A model generated the notes under the pieces. That model was given only the letters and a program-made list of their open reading frames with translations. It did no database searches and had not been told where the DNA came from. Made by a program: the position numbers and the translations under genes. Shown in pieces: positions 12,962-19,680 of a stretch of 22,438 nt of DNA (the stretch's first letter is position 1; each line of letters begins with the position of its first letter). The stretch covers positions 1 to 22,438 of the forward strand of contig CAZSWJ010000018.1 of the NCBI GenBank assembly GCA_964611095.1. Reading direction: 5' to 3'. The DNA comes from CAZKJL01 sp964611095. GTDB taxonomy: Bacteria > Patescibacteriota > Gracilibacteria > Peribacterales > Peribacteraceae.

Positions 12962-15151
12962 ATGTCGCAAAAAAACACCGCCAACGGCCGCACCATTCGT
13001 CGCACATCACTGCGTACGACGCTCTTCGGGCAAGTGCTGACGCTCCTCACGCTCACGGTGGTCGCCGTTTCGGCAACGGCCTTCGCGCTGTCGTGGAACG
13101 AGCTCAAGCAACGCACCGTCTCCCAGCTGCAATCCATCGCGCAAGCCAAAGAAGTGCTGATGGAAACCACGCTCTCGCGTCAGCGCGAACAGCTCGCGAT
13201 TCTCGCGCGCGAGCCTGAGCTGCGTTCGCTGTCATCGCTGACCGGTCTCGTGGGATTCCGCCAATTGGTGAAATTCGATGCGACGGGAACGAGTGAGACG
13301 ATCGCCGGCACGGACGGTGCCATGAGCTTGGGTCCCGCACAGATCGACGCACTCCGAAAATCCGACGGCACCGTGCTCACCGCGGTCGTCACCGAGGACG
13401 ACTGGACGCTCTACGCCATCGCGACTCCCGTCACGCAATCGGGCGCACGCGTCGGTACGCTCGTCGCCATCTTCGATCCGACGGCGCTGGCATCGCGCAT
13501 TCTGCACGCCGACTACATCGGGTCCACGGCCGAAGTGCTGCTCGTCGCCAAACAGAACGGCAAGGAACTCGTCCTCCGGGCCGATGAGCGCAGCGGCGCC
13601 GTACCGATCCGCGGCGAGAACGGCATGACATCGGTCATCGATCCCGCACTCCGTGGCGAGGAAGGCGTGGCCGAGACGACCGACTACGCCGGCATCCCCG
13701 TGCTCGCCGCCTACCGCTCCGTACCGTCGCTGGGCTGGGGCATCATGGTGAAGATCGACCGCTACGAAGTCCGCGCACCCATCGAGCGCCTGGCCATGAA
13801 CTTGCTCGGCGCCGGCCTCATGACCGTGATCTTCCTGTCGCTGAGCATCTTCTTGCTCGCGCGTCGCATCATCGGACCGCTCGAGAAACTCACGCATAAA
13901 CTCGATGACCTGGAAACCAAGCACTGGATTTTCGAACGCTCGATTTTCAACGGCAACGAACTGGAAGTGGTGGACGAAGCCGCCGCGGACTTGGCGCAAC
14001 GCCTCCGCAAAGCGCACGACCACCTGGAATCCGCGGTACACAACCGCACGAAGGAACTCCGGGTAAAAAATGCCAAGGACGACGCGATTCTGGAAAGTAT
14101 GGATGACGGACTTCTCGTCACCGATGCAGAGGGCCGCGTGACGTACGTGAACCGCATGGCCGAACTCCTCACGGGACTCACGGACGTCGTCGGCAAAGTC
14201 GCGACGGACACCGTGAGCTTGTTCGACAAAACCGGCGCGCTCGTGCCGAAGAACGAACACCCCGTGAGCATCGTGCTCAAGAAAAAATCGCGCTTCGATC
14301 CGGCATCCGACCCCGAGTTCACGCTGAAGCACGTCGACGGCACCGAAACGGCGCTGCAAATCCGCGCAACGCCCATTCTGCGCGGCCAACAGCTCCTTGG
14401 GGTGGTGGTGATTCTGCGCGACATCTCGGAGGAGAGAAAAATCGACCACATGAAGTCCGAGTTCATCTCGCTCGTCAGCCACCAGCTCAGAACACCGCTG
14501 TCTTCGATCCGCTGGTACCTGGAAATGCTCCTCACGGACGAAAGCTCGGCGCTCACGCCCGACCAGCGCAGTTACGCGCAGCAGGCCGCGGAATCGAACG
14601 CGCGCATGGTCCACCTCATCAACGCGCTCCTCAACGTCTCGCGCATCGAAATGGGCAAATTCAAGATGAGCCCCGAAGCCATCGACCTGCAGCAACTGGT
14701 GCAAGCCATCAAAACGTCGTTCAGCTTGGAAATGCAGCAGCGCGACGTGACCATCGACATGAAGATACCCGCCGAAAACTGCAGCGTGCGGTCGGACCGC
14801 GGACTCGTTGAACTCATTTTGGAAAATCTGCTCAGCAACGCCATCAAGTACAGCAAGACGGGCACGAGCGTGAAGGTGACGATGGAAGCCGATGCATCGC
14901 GCGGCGACATCGTGTGCGTCATCAGCGATACCGGCATCGGCATCCCCGCACTGGAGCAGCAACAGATCGGCAAAAAGCTCTTCCGTGGCACGAACGCCAA
15001 AACATCGGACACGACGGGCAACGGACTCGGTCTCTACATTTCGATGATCGCCGCCGAGAGCATCGGTGCCGAAATCAGTTTCGAGAGCGAGCAAAACACG
15101 GGCACCTCCTTCACGGTGCGCATTCCGAAGGAACCGAAGACGAAAGCCTAA
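12962..15151 (+). CDS. Membrane sensor histidine kinase (Cache-like sensor, HAMP, PAS, HisKA, HATPase)
   Basis: 729 aa. Transmembrane helices lie at about 20-43 and 278-304, enclosing a ~230-residue extracytoplasmic sensor that looks like a Cache/PAS fold (signal unknown). A HAMP-like linker and coiled coil follow (about 302-375), then a PAS domain (about 375-490, DGLLVTDAEGRVTYVN). The kinase core has the H-box SHQLRTPLSS with phospho-acceptor His507, N-box ENLLSNAIKY (about 618-628), G1 DTGIGIP (about 656-662) and G2 GNGLGLYI (about 686-693). There is no receiver or output domain, so it needs a partner; the receiver at 2153 with the same promoter motif is the best candidate. Its stop overlaps that of the convergent ZIP gene. 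Confidence 0.96.
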   Translation: MSQKNTANGRTIRRTSLRTTLFGQVLTLLTLTVVAVSATAFALSWNELKQRTVSQLQSIAQAKEVLMETTLSRQREQLAILAREPELRSLSSLTGLVGFRQLVKFDATGTSETIAGTDGAMSLGPAQIDALRKSDGTVLTAVVTEDDWTLYAIATPVTQSGARVGTLVAIFDPTALASRILHADYIGSTAEVLLVAKQNGKELVLRADERSGAVPIRGENGMTSVIDPALRGEEGVAETTDYAGIPVLAAYRSVPSLGWGIMVKIDRYEVRAPIERLAMNLLGAGLMTVIFLSLSIFLLARRIIGPLEKLTHKLDDLETKHWIFERSIFNGNELEVVDEAAADLAQRLRKAHDHLESAVHNRTKELRVKNAKDDAILESMDDGLLVTDAEGRVTYVNRMAELLTGLTDVVGKVATDTVSLFDKTGALVPKNEHPVSIVLKKKSRFDPASDPEFTLKHVDGTETALQIRATPILRGQQLLGVVVILRDISEERKIDHMKSEFISLVSHQLRTPLSSIRWYLEMLLTDESSALTPDQRSYAQQAAESNARMVHLINALLNVSRIEMGKFKMSPEAIDLQQLVQAIKTSFSLEMQQRDVTIDMKIPAENCSVRSDRGLVELILENLLSNAIKYSKTGTSVKVTMEADASRGDIVCVISDTGIGIPALEQQQIGKKLFRGTNAKTSDTTGNGLGLYISMIAAESIGAEISFESEQNTGTSFTVRIPKEPKTKA

Positions 15152-15909
15152 ATCTCCAGGAACAGGATGCCGTACATCACCAGCATGCCTGCGATCATCG
15201 CAAACAGCTGCAGAACGCCCTGGCGCAGGCCGGTTTGTTTGTGGAGCTCGGGGATGAGGTCGGAGCCGGCGATGTAGAGCAGGTTGCCCGCGGCGAACGG
15301 CAGCATGTACTGCGTCACGGACGAGAGTGATGACTGCGCGAGCAGCACGACGACGGCACCCACGATGGCGGCGCTGGCCGAGAGCATGTTGTAGAGGAGT
15401 GCTTTTTTCTTGGTGTAACCGCTGTGCAGCAAGATGGCGAAGTTGCCGATCTCGTGCGGAATTTCGTGGAACACCACGGCGATGGTGGTGGCGATGCCGA
15501 CCGGAACGCTGAGGAGAAAGCCGGCGGCGATGACGATGCCGTCGAGGAAGTTGTGCATGCTTTCGCCGACGATGCTGAGGATTCCGACCGGGTGGCAGTG
15601 GCCTTCGTGGTGAGAATGCTCAAGAACGTGACAGTGGCGCCAGTGGACGATTTTTTCAATGATGAAAGAAAACACGATGCCCCCGAGAATCACGAGCATG
15701 GAGACCGGGAACGACTCGGTATCCTCCGCCAAATCCGGAAGGATGTGGATGAAGACGTCGCCGAGCAAAGCACCCGTGGACAGGCTCACGACATAGAGAA
15801 GCGAACGTGCGACGAACTTTTCCTCAGCGAGGAAAAAGACGACGCCGAGCAGCGACAGCAAGCTGACGCCGATGACGCTCACGATGATGATGAACCAGAG
15901 CGGAAGCAT
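15148..15909 (-). CDS. ZIP-family divalent metal transporter
   Basis: 253 aa with about eight transmembrane segments, imports Zn or a similar divalent metal into the cytosol. Helix 4 carries HNFLDG (119-124) and helix 5 carries HEIPHE (148-153), together forming the ZIP binuclear metal centre. A His-rich loop between helices 3 and 4 (about 89-106, HWRHCHVLEHSHHEGHCH) is typical of metal sensing or delivery. The ATG at 15909 starts directly at a transmembrane helix. The stop codon overlaps the stop of the convergent histidine kinase by 2 nt. The nearby Fur-family regulator and 7-1-7 operator suggest metal-responsive control, though a likely terminator separates this gene from the cold-shock gene upstream. 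Confidence 0.93.
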   Translation of the reverse strand: MLPLWFIIIVSVIGVSLLSLLGVVFFLAEEKFVARSLLYVVSLSTGALLGDVFIHILPDLAEDTESFPVSMLVILGGIVFSFIIEKIVHWRHCHVLEHSHHEGHCHPVGILSIVGESMHNFLDGIVIAAGFLLSVPVGIATTIAVVFHEIPHEIGNFAILLHSGYTKKKALLYNMLSASAAIVGAVVVLLAQSSLSSVTQYMLPFAAGNLLYIAGSDLIPELHKQTGLRQGVLQLFAMIAGMLVMYGILFLEI

Positions 15910-15926
15910 GGATTATGGTCTACGGG

Positions 15927-16013
15927 AAAAAAGCTCCTGCCGCGCCGAGTCCATCCTTCCCGGACGTTTCCCCGGAGGGGAGACGAGGCGGGAAGGAAAG
16001 GATGATCGGCGCG
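15927..16013 (-). terminator. Long imperfect stem-loop between the cold-shock gene and the ZIP gene, probable terminator
   Basis: Arms 15941-15962 and 15989-16013 pair (CGCGCCGA with TCGGCGCG, CATCCTT and TTCCCG with their complements). A small inner hairpin TCCCC-GGA-GGGGA lies at 15969-15981. Read on the minus strand, the stem is followed after 8 nt by six T. This is longer than a usual terminator, so a small RNA or repeat element is an alternative. Confidence 0.5.
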
Positions 16014-16036
16014 ACATGAGAACGATGGAAAGCGAC

Positions 16037-16234
16037 TTAGGCGCGGACAACGTTCACAGCCTTCAGGCCCTTGGGGCCTTCCTCCGTCTCGAAGGTAACA
16101 GCGTCGCCTTCGTTGAGGGCATCAAACTGTCCTGGCTGGCAGGAGGAAAGGTGGAAGAATACATCTGCACCGCCTTCCTGAGCGATGAAACCGAATCCTT
16201 TGTCGGTTTTCTTCTTGATAGTGCCGTTAGGCAT
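16037..16234 (-). CDS. Cold-shock domain protein (CspA family)
   Basis: 65 aa, the normal size. A single-stranded nucleic acid-binding cold-shock domain with RNP1 KGFGFI (12-17) and RNP2 VFFHL (25-29), starting MPNGTIKKK and ending KAVNVVRA. It likely acts as an RNA chaperone. The frame is open upstream to 16309, but the extra 25 residues would run through a leader hairpin and have no family resemblance, so the ATG at 16234 is right. The leader is about 70 nt, with a stem-loop and U-run, pyrimidine-rich and without Shine-Dalgarno. The promoter overlaps a Fur-type palindrome. Confidence 0.96.
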   Translation of the reverse strand: MPNGTIKKKTDKGFGFIAQEGGADVFFHLSSCQPGQFDALNEGDAVTFETEEGPKGLKAVNVVRA

Positions 16235-16249
16235 AAATAAATGGGGAAA

Positions 16250-16302
16250 AAAATTTGCGGCGGAGGTGCAAACGCCTCTCGAAGAGAGAGGGATTCCGCC
16301 GC
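16250..16302 (-). promoter_or_regulatory. Structured 5' leader of the cold-shock gene with terminator-like hairpin
   Basis: On the minus strand GCGGCGGA (16302-16295) pairs with TCCGCCGC (16264-16257), enclosing a second stem CCTCTC/GAGAGG. It is followed by AAATTTTTTT and, 16 nt later, the start codon. It could act as an attenuator or temperature-responsive leader (inference). Confidence 0.6.
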
Positions 16303-16311
16303 TTACCATGA

Positions 16312-16340
16312 AGAGTACTCTCCTTTGCGTCTATGTGCAA
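16312..16340 (-). promoter_or_regulatory. Promoter of the cold-shock gene
   Basis: On the minus strand the -35 is TTGCAC (16340-16335), then a 17-nt spacer, then the -10 TACTCT (16317-16312); the predicted start is near 16305, at the foot of the leader stem. Confidence 0.6.
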
Positions 16341-16350
16341 CTAAGTTGCA
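16336..16350. promoter_or_regulatory. Perfect 7-1-7 palindrome, candidate Fur-family operator
   Basis: TGCAACT-A-AGTTGCA lies between the divergent cold-shock and fur-like genes, over the cold-shock -35 box and about 45 nt upstream of the regulator start. Fur-family regulators commonly bind 7-1-7 inverted repeats, so autoregulation or control of the cold-shock gene is plausible; the specific sequence match is inference. Confidence 0.6.
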
Positions 16351-16394
16351 TAAAATCTATTGATCACGTCCCAGATTCATAATATGTTGATCGC

Positions 16395-16817
16395 ATGTCG
16401 GAAGATCAGCAGATTTTGTCGGCTCTTCGCACTGCCGGTGAACGAATCACCGTGTCGCGCCGCGCCATGATCCGCATGTTCGTGTCGGCGACGACGCCCC
16501 TCACGGCGACGGACGTCCTCGGTTCCCTCTCGCGCTCCCGCGTCTCGGTGAACAAGACGACCGTCTATCGCGAACTGCAATTTTTGCGTGAGAAAGGTTT
16601 CATTCGCGCGCTCCAGTTCGATGAACGGAACAAGCGTTACGAACTCGTGCCGAGCGAACATCGGCATCACCTCATCTGCACCGCGTGCAAAAAAATCGAT
16701 GACATCGTGCTCGACCACGACTTGGACCACGTGGAGCAGACGCTCGCGAAGAACAAACGCTTCAAGGTGCAGCGTCACGCGCTCGAGTTCTACGGACTGT
16801 GCGGAGAGTGCCAGTAA
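16395..16817 (+). CDS. Fur-family metal-dependent transcriptional regulator (Fur/Zur/PerR type)
   Basis: 140 aa. The N-terminal winged helix (about 1-80) carries the recognition helix VSVNKTTVYRELQFLREKG. The C-terminal dimerisation and metal domain (about 84-140) has SEHRHHLICTAC with His89, His91 and His92, and two CxxC pairs (C95/C98 and C136/C139) for a structural zinc. Which metal it senses cannot be read from the sequence; a ZIP transporter two genes away favours zinc or manganese. It is divergent from the cold-shock gene. A -10-like TAATAT (16380-16385) ends 9 nt before the ATG, again pointing to a nearly leaderless mRNA. It converges on the next gene with stops 1 nt apart. Confidence 0.94.
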   Translation: MSEDQQILSALRTAGERITVSRRAMIRMFVSATTPLTATDVLGSLSRSRVSVNKTTVYRELQFLREKGFIRALQFDERNKRYELVPSEHRHHLICTACKKIDDIVLDHDLDHVEQTLAKNKRFKVQRHALEFYGLCGECQ

Positions 16818-16818
16818 G

Positions 16819-17340
16819 TTACGACTGAGATTTCCGCAGATAGCGCTTGGGTTGCAGAAGCGCGCCTTCTTTGGCGAGTTCGACCAAATGAGCCCATTCG
16901 GCAACGTGGGTCCCCTCGCGACCGATGCCGAGCGAATCCAGAAGCTTGATGAGTGACGGATTGCTCGTGGGAAGAACGACGGTCTTGGGTCGGGGCAAGC
17001 GCTGCCTCTTCAAAAGATCGACGACGAAATCTGCATCGAGCGGCGCGTCCACATCGACCATCATGGTGTCGTAGACGCGGATGGCCGCTTGCCATGTTTC
17101 CATGCGGTGACGCTTCACGGCTAGACTCACGTCTTTCGATTGGCCGGGATACATATGCATGCGAGCTTCTTCGGGCTTTGCGAGAACGTCGGACCAATCC
17201 AACCACACTTCCCTATCAAGCTTGGTGCCGATACCCCGATGATCGGCAAGATCGCCCGCCGTAAATTCCCACGTGTGATCGGGTGTTTGCACTTTGCCGT
17301 CGCGATAGTAGAAATCGGGAAGAAGCTTGTTGGATGACAT
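16819..17340 (-). CDS. Hypothetical protein, 173 aa
   Basis: I do not recognise a family. The protein looks soluble and cytosolic, with no signal peptide or membrane helix, and is rich in charged residues and Trp (HTWEF, REVWLDWSDVL, ETWQAAI). The middle region (IRVYDTMMVDVDAPLDADFVVDLLKRQ) and C-terminal half (TVVLPTSNPSLIKLLDSLGIG) look like alternating strands and helices. It has the best promoter in the window and reads from just downstream of tRNA-Thr. Codon use matches its neighbours, so it is probably a real, native gene. The start at 17340 is supported by the promoter position. Confidence 0.85.
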   Translation of the reverse strand: MSSNKLLPDFYYRDGKVQTPDHTWEFTAGDLADHRGIGTKLDREVWLDWSDVLAKPEEARMHMYPGQSKDVSLAVKRHRMETWQAAIRVYDTMMVDVDAPLDADFVVDLLKRQRLPRPKTVVLPTSNPSLIKLLDSLGIGREGTHVAEWAHLVELAKEGALLQPKRYLRKSQS

Positions 17341-17345
17341 AAAAC

Positions 17346-17374
17346 TATTAAATCATTTTATTTTATTTTGTCAA
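17346..17374 (-). promoter_or_regulatory. Promoter of the 173-aa hypothetical gene
   Basis: On the minus strand a consensus -35 TTGACA (17374-17369), a 17-nt AT-rich spacer and a -10 TTAATA (17351-17346). Only 5 nt separate the -10 from the ATG at 17340, so the transcript should be leaderless. Confidence 0.75.
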
Positions 17375-17380
17375 TTTTGA

Positions 17381-17455
17381 TGGAGCCGCTTGTCGGATTT
17401 GAACCGACGACCCACGCATTACAAGTGCGTTGCTCTACCACTGAGCTAAAGCGGC
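17381..17455 (-). tRNA. tRNA-Thr (anticodon TGU)
   Basis: 75 nt with encoded CCA. The acceptor stem is GCCGCTT/AAGCGGC with discriminator T; D stem GCTC/GAGC; anticodon stem ACGCA/TGCGT around CTTGTAA, giving anticodon TGU; T stem GTCGG/CCGAC around TTCAAAT. It is transcribed on the minus strand toward the hypothetical gene, whose promoter begins 6 nt beyond. Confidence 0.96.
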
Positions 17456-17493
17456 GTGTGGTAATGACGTAGCTTGCTGGGCCTTTCTATCAC

Positions 17494-17510
17494 GCTCCCC
17501 TCCGGGGAGC
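17494..17510. repeat. Perfect short hairpin between tRNA-Thr and its partial copy
   Basis: GCTCCCC-TCC-GGGGAGC, 7-bp arms and a 3-nt loop, without a T-run on either side. Function unknown. Confidence 0.6.
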
Positions 17511-17514
17511 TAGG

Positions 17515-17533
17515 CACTGAGCTAAAGCGGCGT
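17515..17533 (-). pseudogene. Partial copy of the 5' end of tRNA-Thr
   Basis: These 19 bp are identical to 17439-17457: the first 17 nt of the tRNA (acceptor strand, T-A and start of the D arm) plus 2 nt upstream. No matching 3' half follows, so it cannot fold as a tRNA. The offset between copies is 76 bp, close to one tRNA length. Confidence 0.7.
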
Positions 17534-17540
17534 ACGGATG

Positions 17541-17633
17541 AATTATGAATCATGAATCATGAATTAAGAAGGAGGAATCAGTGAGAAGTGAAGTGGTCCA
17601 TAATTCTTAATTCATACTTCATGATTCGCATAA
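17541..17633. repeat. Inverted-repeat element A (AT-rich family)
   Basis: The left arm 17543-17570 and right arm 17604-17633 pair with two mismatches and a 2-nt bulge around a 33-nt loop. The left arm itself contains the heptamer ATGAATC/ATGAATT in tandem three times. It lies between tRNA-Thr and the RNase P RNA promoter and looks like a REP- or MITE-like element. Confidence 0.8.
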
Positions 17634-17651
17634 GAAAACACTGGAGAAAAC

Positions 17652-17680
17652 TTGAAAATACGGCCTCTGTATGCCATACT
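17652..17680 (+). promoter_or_regulatory. Promoter of the RNase P RNA gene
   Basis: -35 TTGAAA (17652-17657), 17-nt spacer, extended -10 TGC-CATACT (17672-17680); the mature RNA start at about 17686 fits. Confidence 0.75.
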
Positions 17681-17685
17681 ATTGC

Positions 17686-18097
17686 TTCCTGCTCTTTCGA
17701 TGATCGCTCGTCCCGCACACGCGGGATGAGAGGAACGTCCGGACAGTACCGGAACGCCTAGCGGTTAACGACCGCCCGCGCGGTGTATATCCAAAGACCG
17801 CGTGCGGACCAGTGCCACAGTGACGATGCTCCCTCACGGGAGAGTGAAACGTCCCCTATTGACGGGGTTGGCCCCGGGTAAGCCGGGGCATCATGGCAAA
17901 CTCTAGGTACTGCAAGGAGGAATTGGGCGGCTGGAATCTCCCATGGTTCCACGGGACCGGTTGCCCCTCCGCTAACTATCTTCCTGAAGTCCGAAAGGAT
18001 GGACGGAGGACCGATCCGCCGAGCAATCGGCGGGCTAGAGAGATGATCATCACGGCCTCACGGCCGTACAGAATCCGGCGTATGAAGGAGCGGGAAC
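17686..18097 (+). ncRNA. rnpB: RNase P RNA (bacterial)
   Basis: This is the catalytic RNA that matures tRNA 5' ends. The conserved 5' core GAGGAACGTCCGGAC lies near 17731. The conserved 3' core pairs GAGAGATGATCATCAC with ACAGAATCCGGCGTATGA near 18068-18084. P1 is formed by TTCCTGCTC (17686-17694) and GAGCGGGAA (18088-18096), 9 bp with one G-U. The length of about 410 nt and the internal features (CCACAGTGA, GTGAAACG, GGGTAAGCC) fit the bacterial type. The open frames crossing it are not genes. Confidence 0.95.
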
Positions 18098-18104
18098 AAA
18101 GCAG

Positions 18105-18129
18105 ATCGAACATTCGTTCGGTCTTTTTT
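18105..18129 (+). terminator. Intrinsic terminator of the RNase P RNA gene
   Basis: ATCGAAC pairs with GTTCGGT (7 bp) across ATTC, followed by C and six T. Confidence 0.85.
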
Positions 18130-18140
18130 GTTACAACGTA

Positions 18141-18232
18141 AGGGCGGGTAGCGATTGGCGAGTAGCGGGTAGAACGTCGCTTGCACATATACCCAATTTC
18201 TAGCCGCTATCCGCTACACGCTACCCGCCTTT
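18141..18232. repeat. Inverted-repeat element B (GGGTAGCGGGTAG family)
   Basis: The left arm 18141-18174 is the imperfect reverse complement of the right arm at about 18199-18232 (about 27 of 34 positions). The arms are made of repeating TAGCGG/GGGTAG words. Nearly the same left arm (23 of 24 nt over 18151-18174) occurs in element C. It sits just after the RNase P terminator and before the sugar-phosphate transferase gene. Confidence 0.85.
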
Positions 18233-18265
18233 CTAGGGCTTCTTTCCTGCCGAATCCCCTGATAT

Positions 18266-18274
18266 TGCTATAAA
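18266..18274 (+). promoter_or_regulatory. Extended -10 promoter of the sugar-phosphate transferase gene
   Basis: TGC-TATAAA ends 8 nt before the ATG, so the predicted leader is 1-2 nt. No -35 match is visible; element B abuts it upstream. Confidence 0.55.
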
Positions 18275-18282
18275 CTCATCCC

Positions 18283-19677
18283 ATGAAACGCTCCGAGATC
18301 CTCTTCGGCATTCTGCGCATTCCTCTGGATGCGATTGCGGTCTTCGCGGCACTCGTGCTGTCCTACTGGCTGCGCAGTGCGAGCATCGACTTGCTGCCGA
18401 ACGTGCAGTTGCTCGCCGCACCGGGAACGCTCCCGACGTTCGACTACTACGTCACGAACTTCGTGCTCCCCGCCGTCGGCGGATATGTGGTCATCGCCGC
18501 GACACTCGGACTGTATTCGCTCAAGTCCACACTCGGTCCGTGGCGCGAAGTGGGACGCACGGTCCTGGCCTCGGCTCTCTGGGTGGCGCTCGTCATGGCG
18601 TGGTTCTTCCTCGTGCAACGTCAGCTCTTCTTCTCACGCGTGCTGCTCGCGCAATCCACACTGCTCATCACCGTGTTCGCGCTCGCGCTGCGTACGTGCA
18701 TGATTCTCGTGCAACGCATGTTCCTGCGCTACGGCGTGGGCATTCGCACCGTGCTCTCGTGCGGCACGTCCCCGCTGCCCCAGAGCGTGTACCGCGAACT
18801 GGAGACCGACGTGAGGTACAAGTATCTCGGCCACGTGAACACGAGCGGCGACGTGAGCATGCGCCACGACAAGGAACATCTCGATCTCGTGCTCCACACC
18901 GACCCGAACCCCGTGGGCGACGATGCACGCAGACTCATCGAATACTGCCGCAGCAGGCAGATCGGCTACGCCTACGTGCCGCCGGTCTTCACCGATGTTC
19001 CGCATCAGCTTTCCATCGGACACTTGGGCCTCGTGCCCATTCTGCGCTTCGAGCCGACACCGCTCGACGGTTGGGGCAGAGTCTGGAAGCGGATGGCCGA
19101 CGCGTTCTTCGGCACGCTGCTCCTCATCATCCTGAGTCCGCTTCTGCTCATCACGACGATCCTCATCGTGCTCACGTCGGGCTTTCCGATCTTCTACGTC
19201 AGCAGACGCGTGGGGCAGTACGGACGCAAGAGCGTGCCGCTCATCAAGTTCCGCACCATGTGCCGCGACGCCGATGCCAAGAAACACGATCTCGCGCACA
19301 TGAGCCACCGCACCGACGGTCCGCTGTTTAAAATCAAAAACGATCCGCGCGTCACACCGATCGGAAAAGTCTTGAGGCGGCTGAGCATCGACGAGTTGCC
19401 GCAGCTCTTCAACGTGATCGCAGGGCACCTCTCGCTCGTCGGCCCGCGGCCGCACTTGCCCGAGGAAGTCGCCAAGTATTCCGAGACCGAAAGGCGCGTG
19501 TTCACGGTGCGCCCCGGCGCCACGGGACTCGCGCAAATCTCGGGCCGATCCGACTTGTCGTTCAGCGAAGAAATGCGCCTGGATATGCGCTACATCGAAG
19601 ATTGGTCATTGGGGCTCGACTTGTGGATTCTCTGGCGAACGATTTTCGTAGTGCTCTTCGGGAAAGGCGCCGACTAA
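18283..19677 (+). CDS. Polyprenyl-phosphate sugar-1-phosphate transferase (WbaP/WcaJ-type, exopolysaccharide priming)
   Basis: 464 aa. The enzyme moves a sugar-1-phosphate from a nucleotide sugar to the lipid carrier undecaprenyl phosphate, the first step of a surface polysaccharide. Four or so N-terminal membrane helices (about 8-150) lead to a cytosolic Rossmann-like CoA_binding_3 domain (about 155-265). Next come the membrane hairpin (about 275-300, LLLIILSPLLLITTILIVL) and the catalytic bacterial sugar transferase domain with IKFRTMCRDAD (about 320-330), DELPQLFNVIAGHLSLVGPRP (about 369-389) and PGATGLAQISGRSDLSF (about 411-427). No other glycan genes lie in the window. The gene is flanked by inverted-repeat elements B and C. 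Confidence 0.95.
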   Translation: MKRSEILFGILRIPLDAIAVFAALVLSYWLRSASIDLLPNVQLLAAPGTLPTFDYYVTNFVLPAVGGYVVIAATLGLYSLKSTLGPWREVGRTVLASALWVALVMAWFFLVQRQLFFSRVLLAQSTLLITVFALALRTCMILVQRMFLRYGVGIRTVLSCGTSPLPQSVYRELETDVRYKYLGHVNTSGDVSMRHDKEHLDLVLHTDPNPVGDDARRLIEYCRSRQIGYAYVPPVFTDVPHQLSIGHLGLVPILRFEPTPLDGWGRVWKRMADAFFGTLLLIILSPLLLITTILIVLTSGFPIFYVSRRVGQYGRKSVPLIKFRTMCRDADAKKHDLAHMSHRTDGPLFKIKNDPRVTPIGKVLRRLSIDELPQLFNVIAGHLSLVGPRPHLPEEVAKYSETERRVFTVRPGATGLAQISGRSDLSFSEEMRLDMRYIEDWSLGLDLWILWRTIFVVLFGKGAD

Positions 19678-19680
19678 AGC

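Noticed and set aside
16235..16309. N-terminal extension of the cold-shock protein
   Set aside because: It runs through the leader hairpin, and cold-shock proteins start at the MPNGTIKKK position.
17457..17531. A second functional tRNA upstream of tRNA-Thr
   Set aside because: Only the first 17 nt match; there is no 3' acceptor strand, anticodon arm or T arm that would fold.
17893..18141. Open frames across the RNase P RNA
   Set aside because: The region shows the conserved RNase P core and P1 pairing, with its own promoter and terminator; the frames have no protein-like features.
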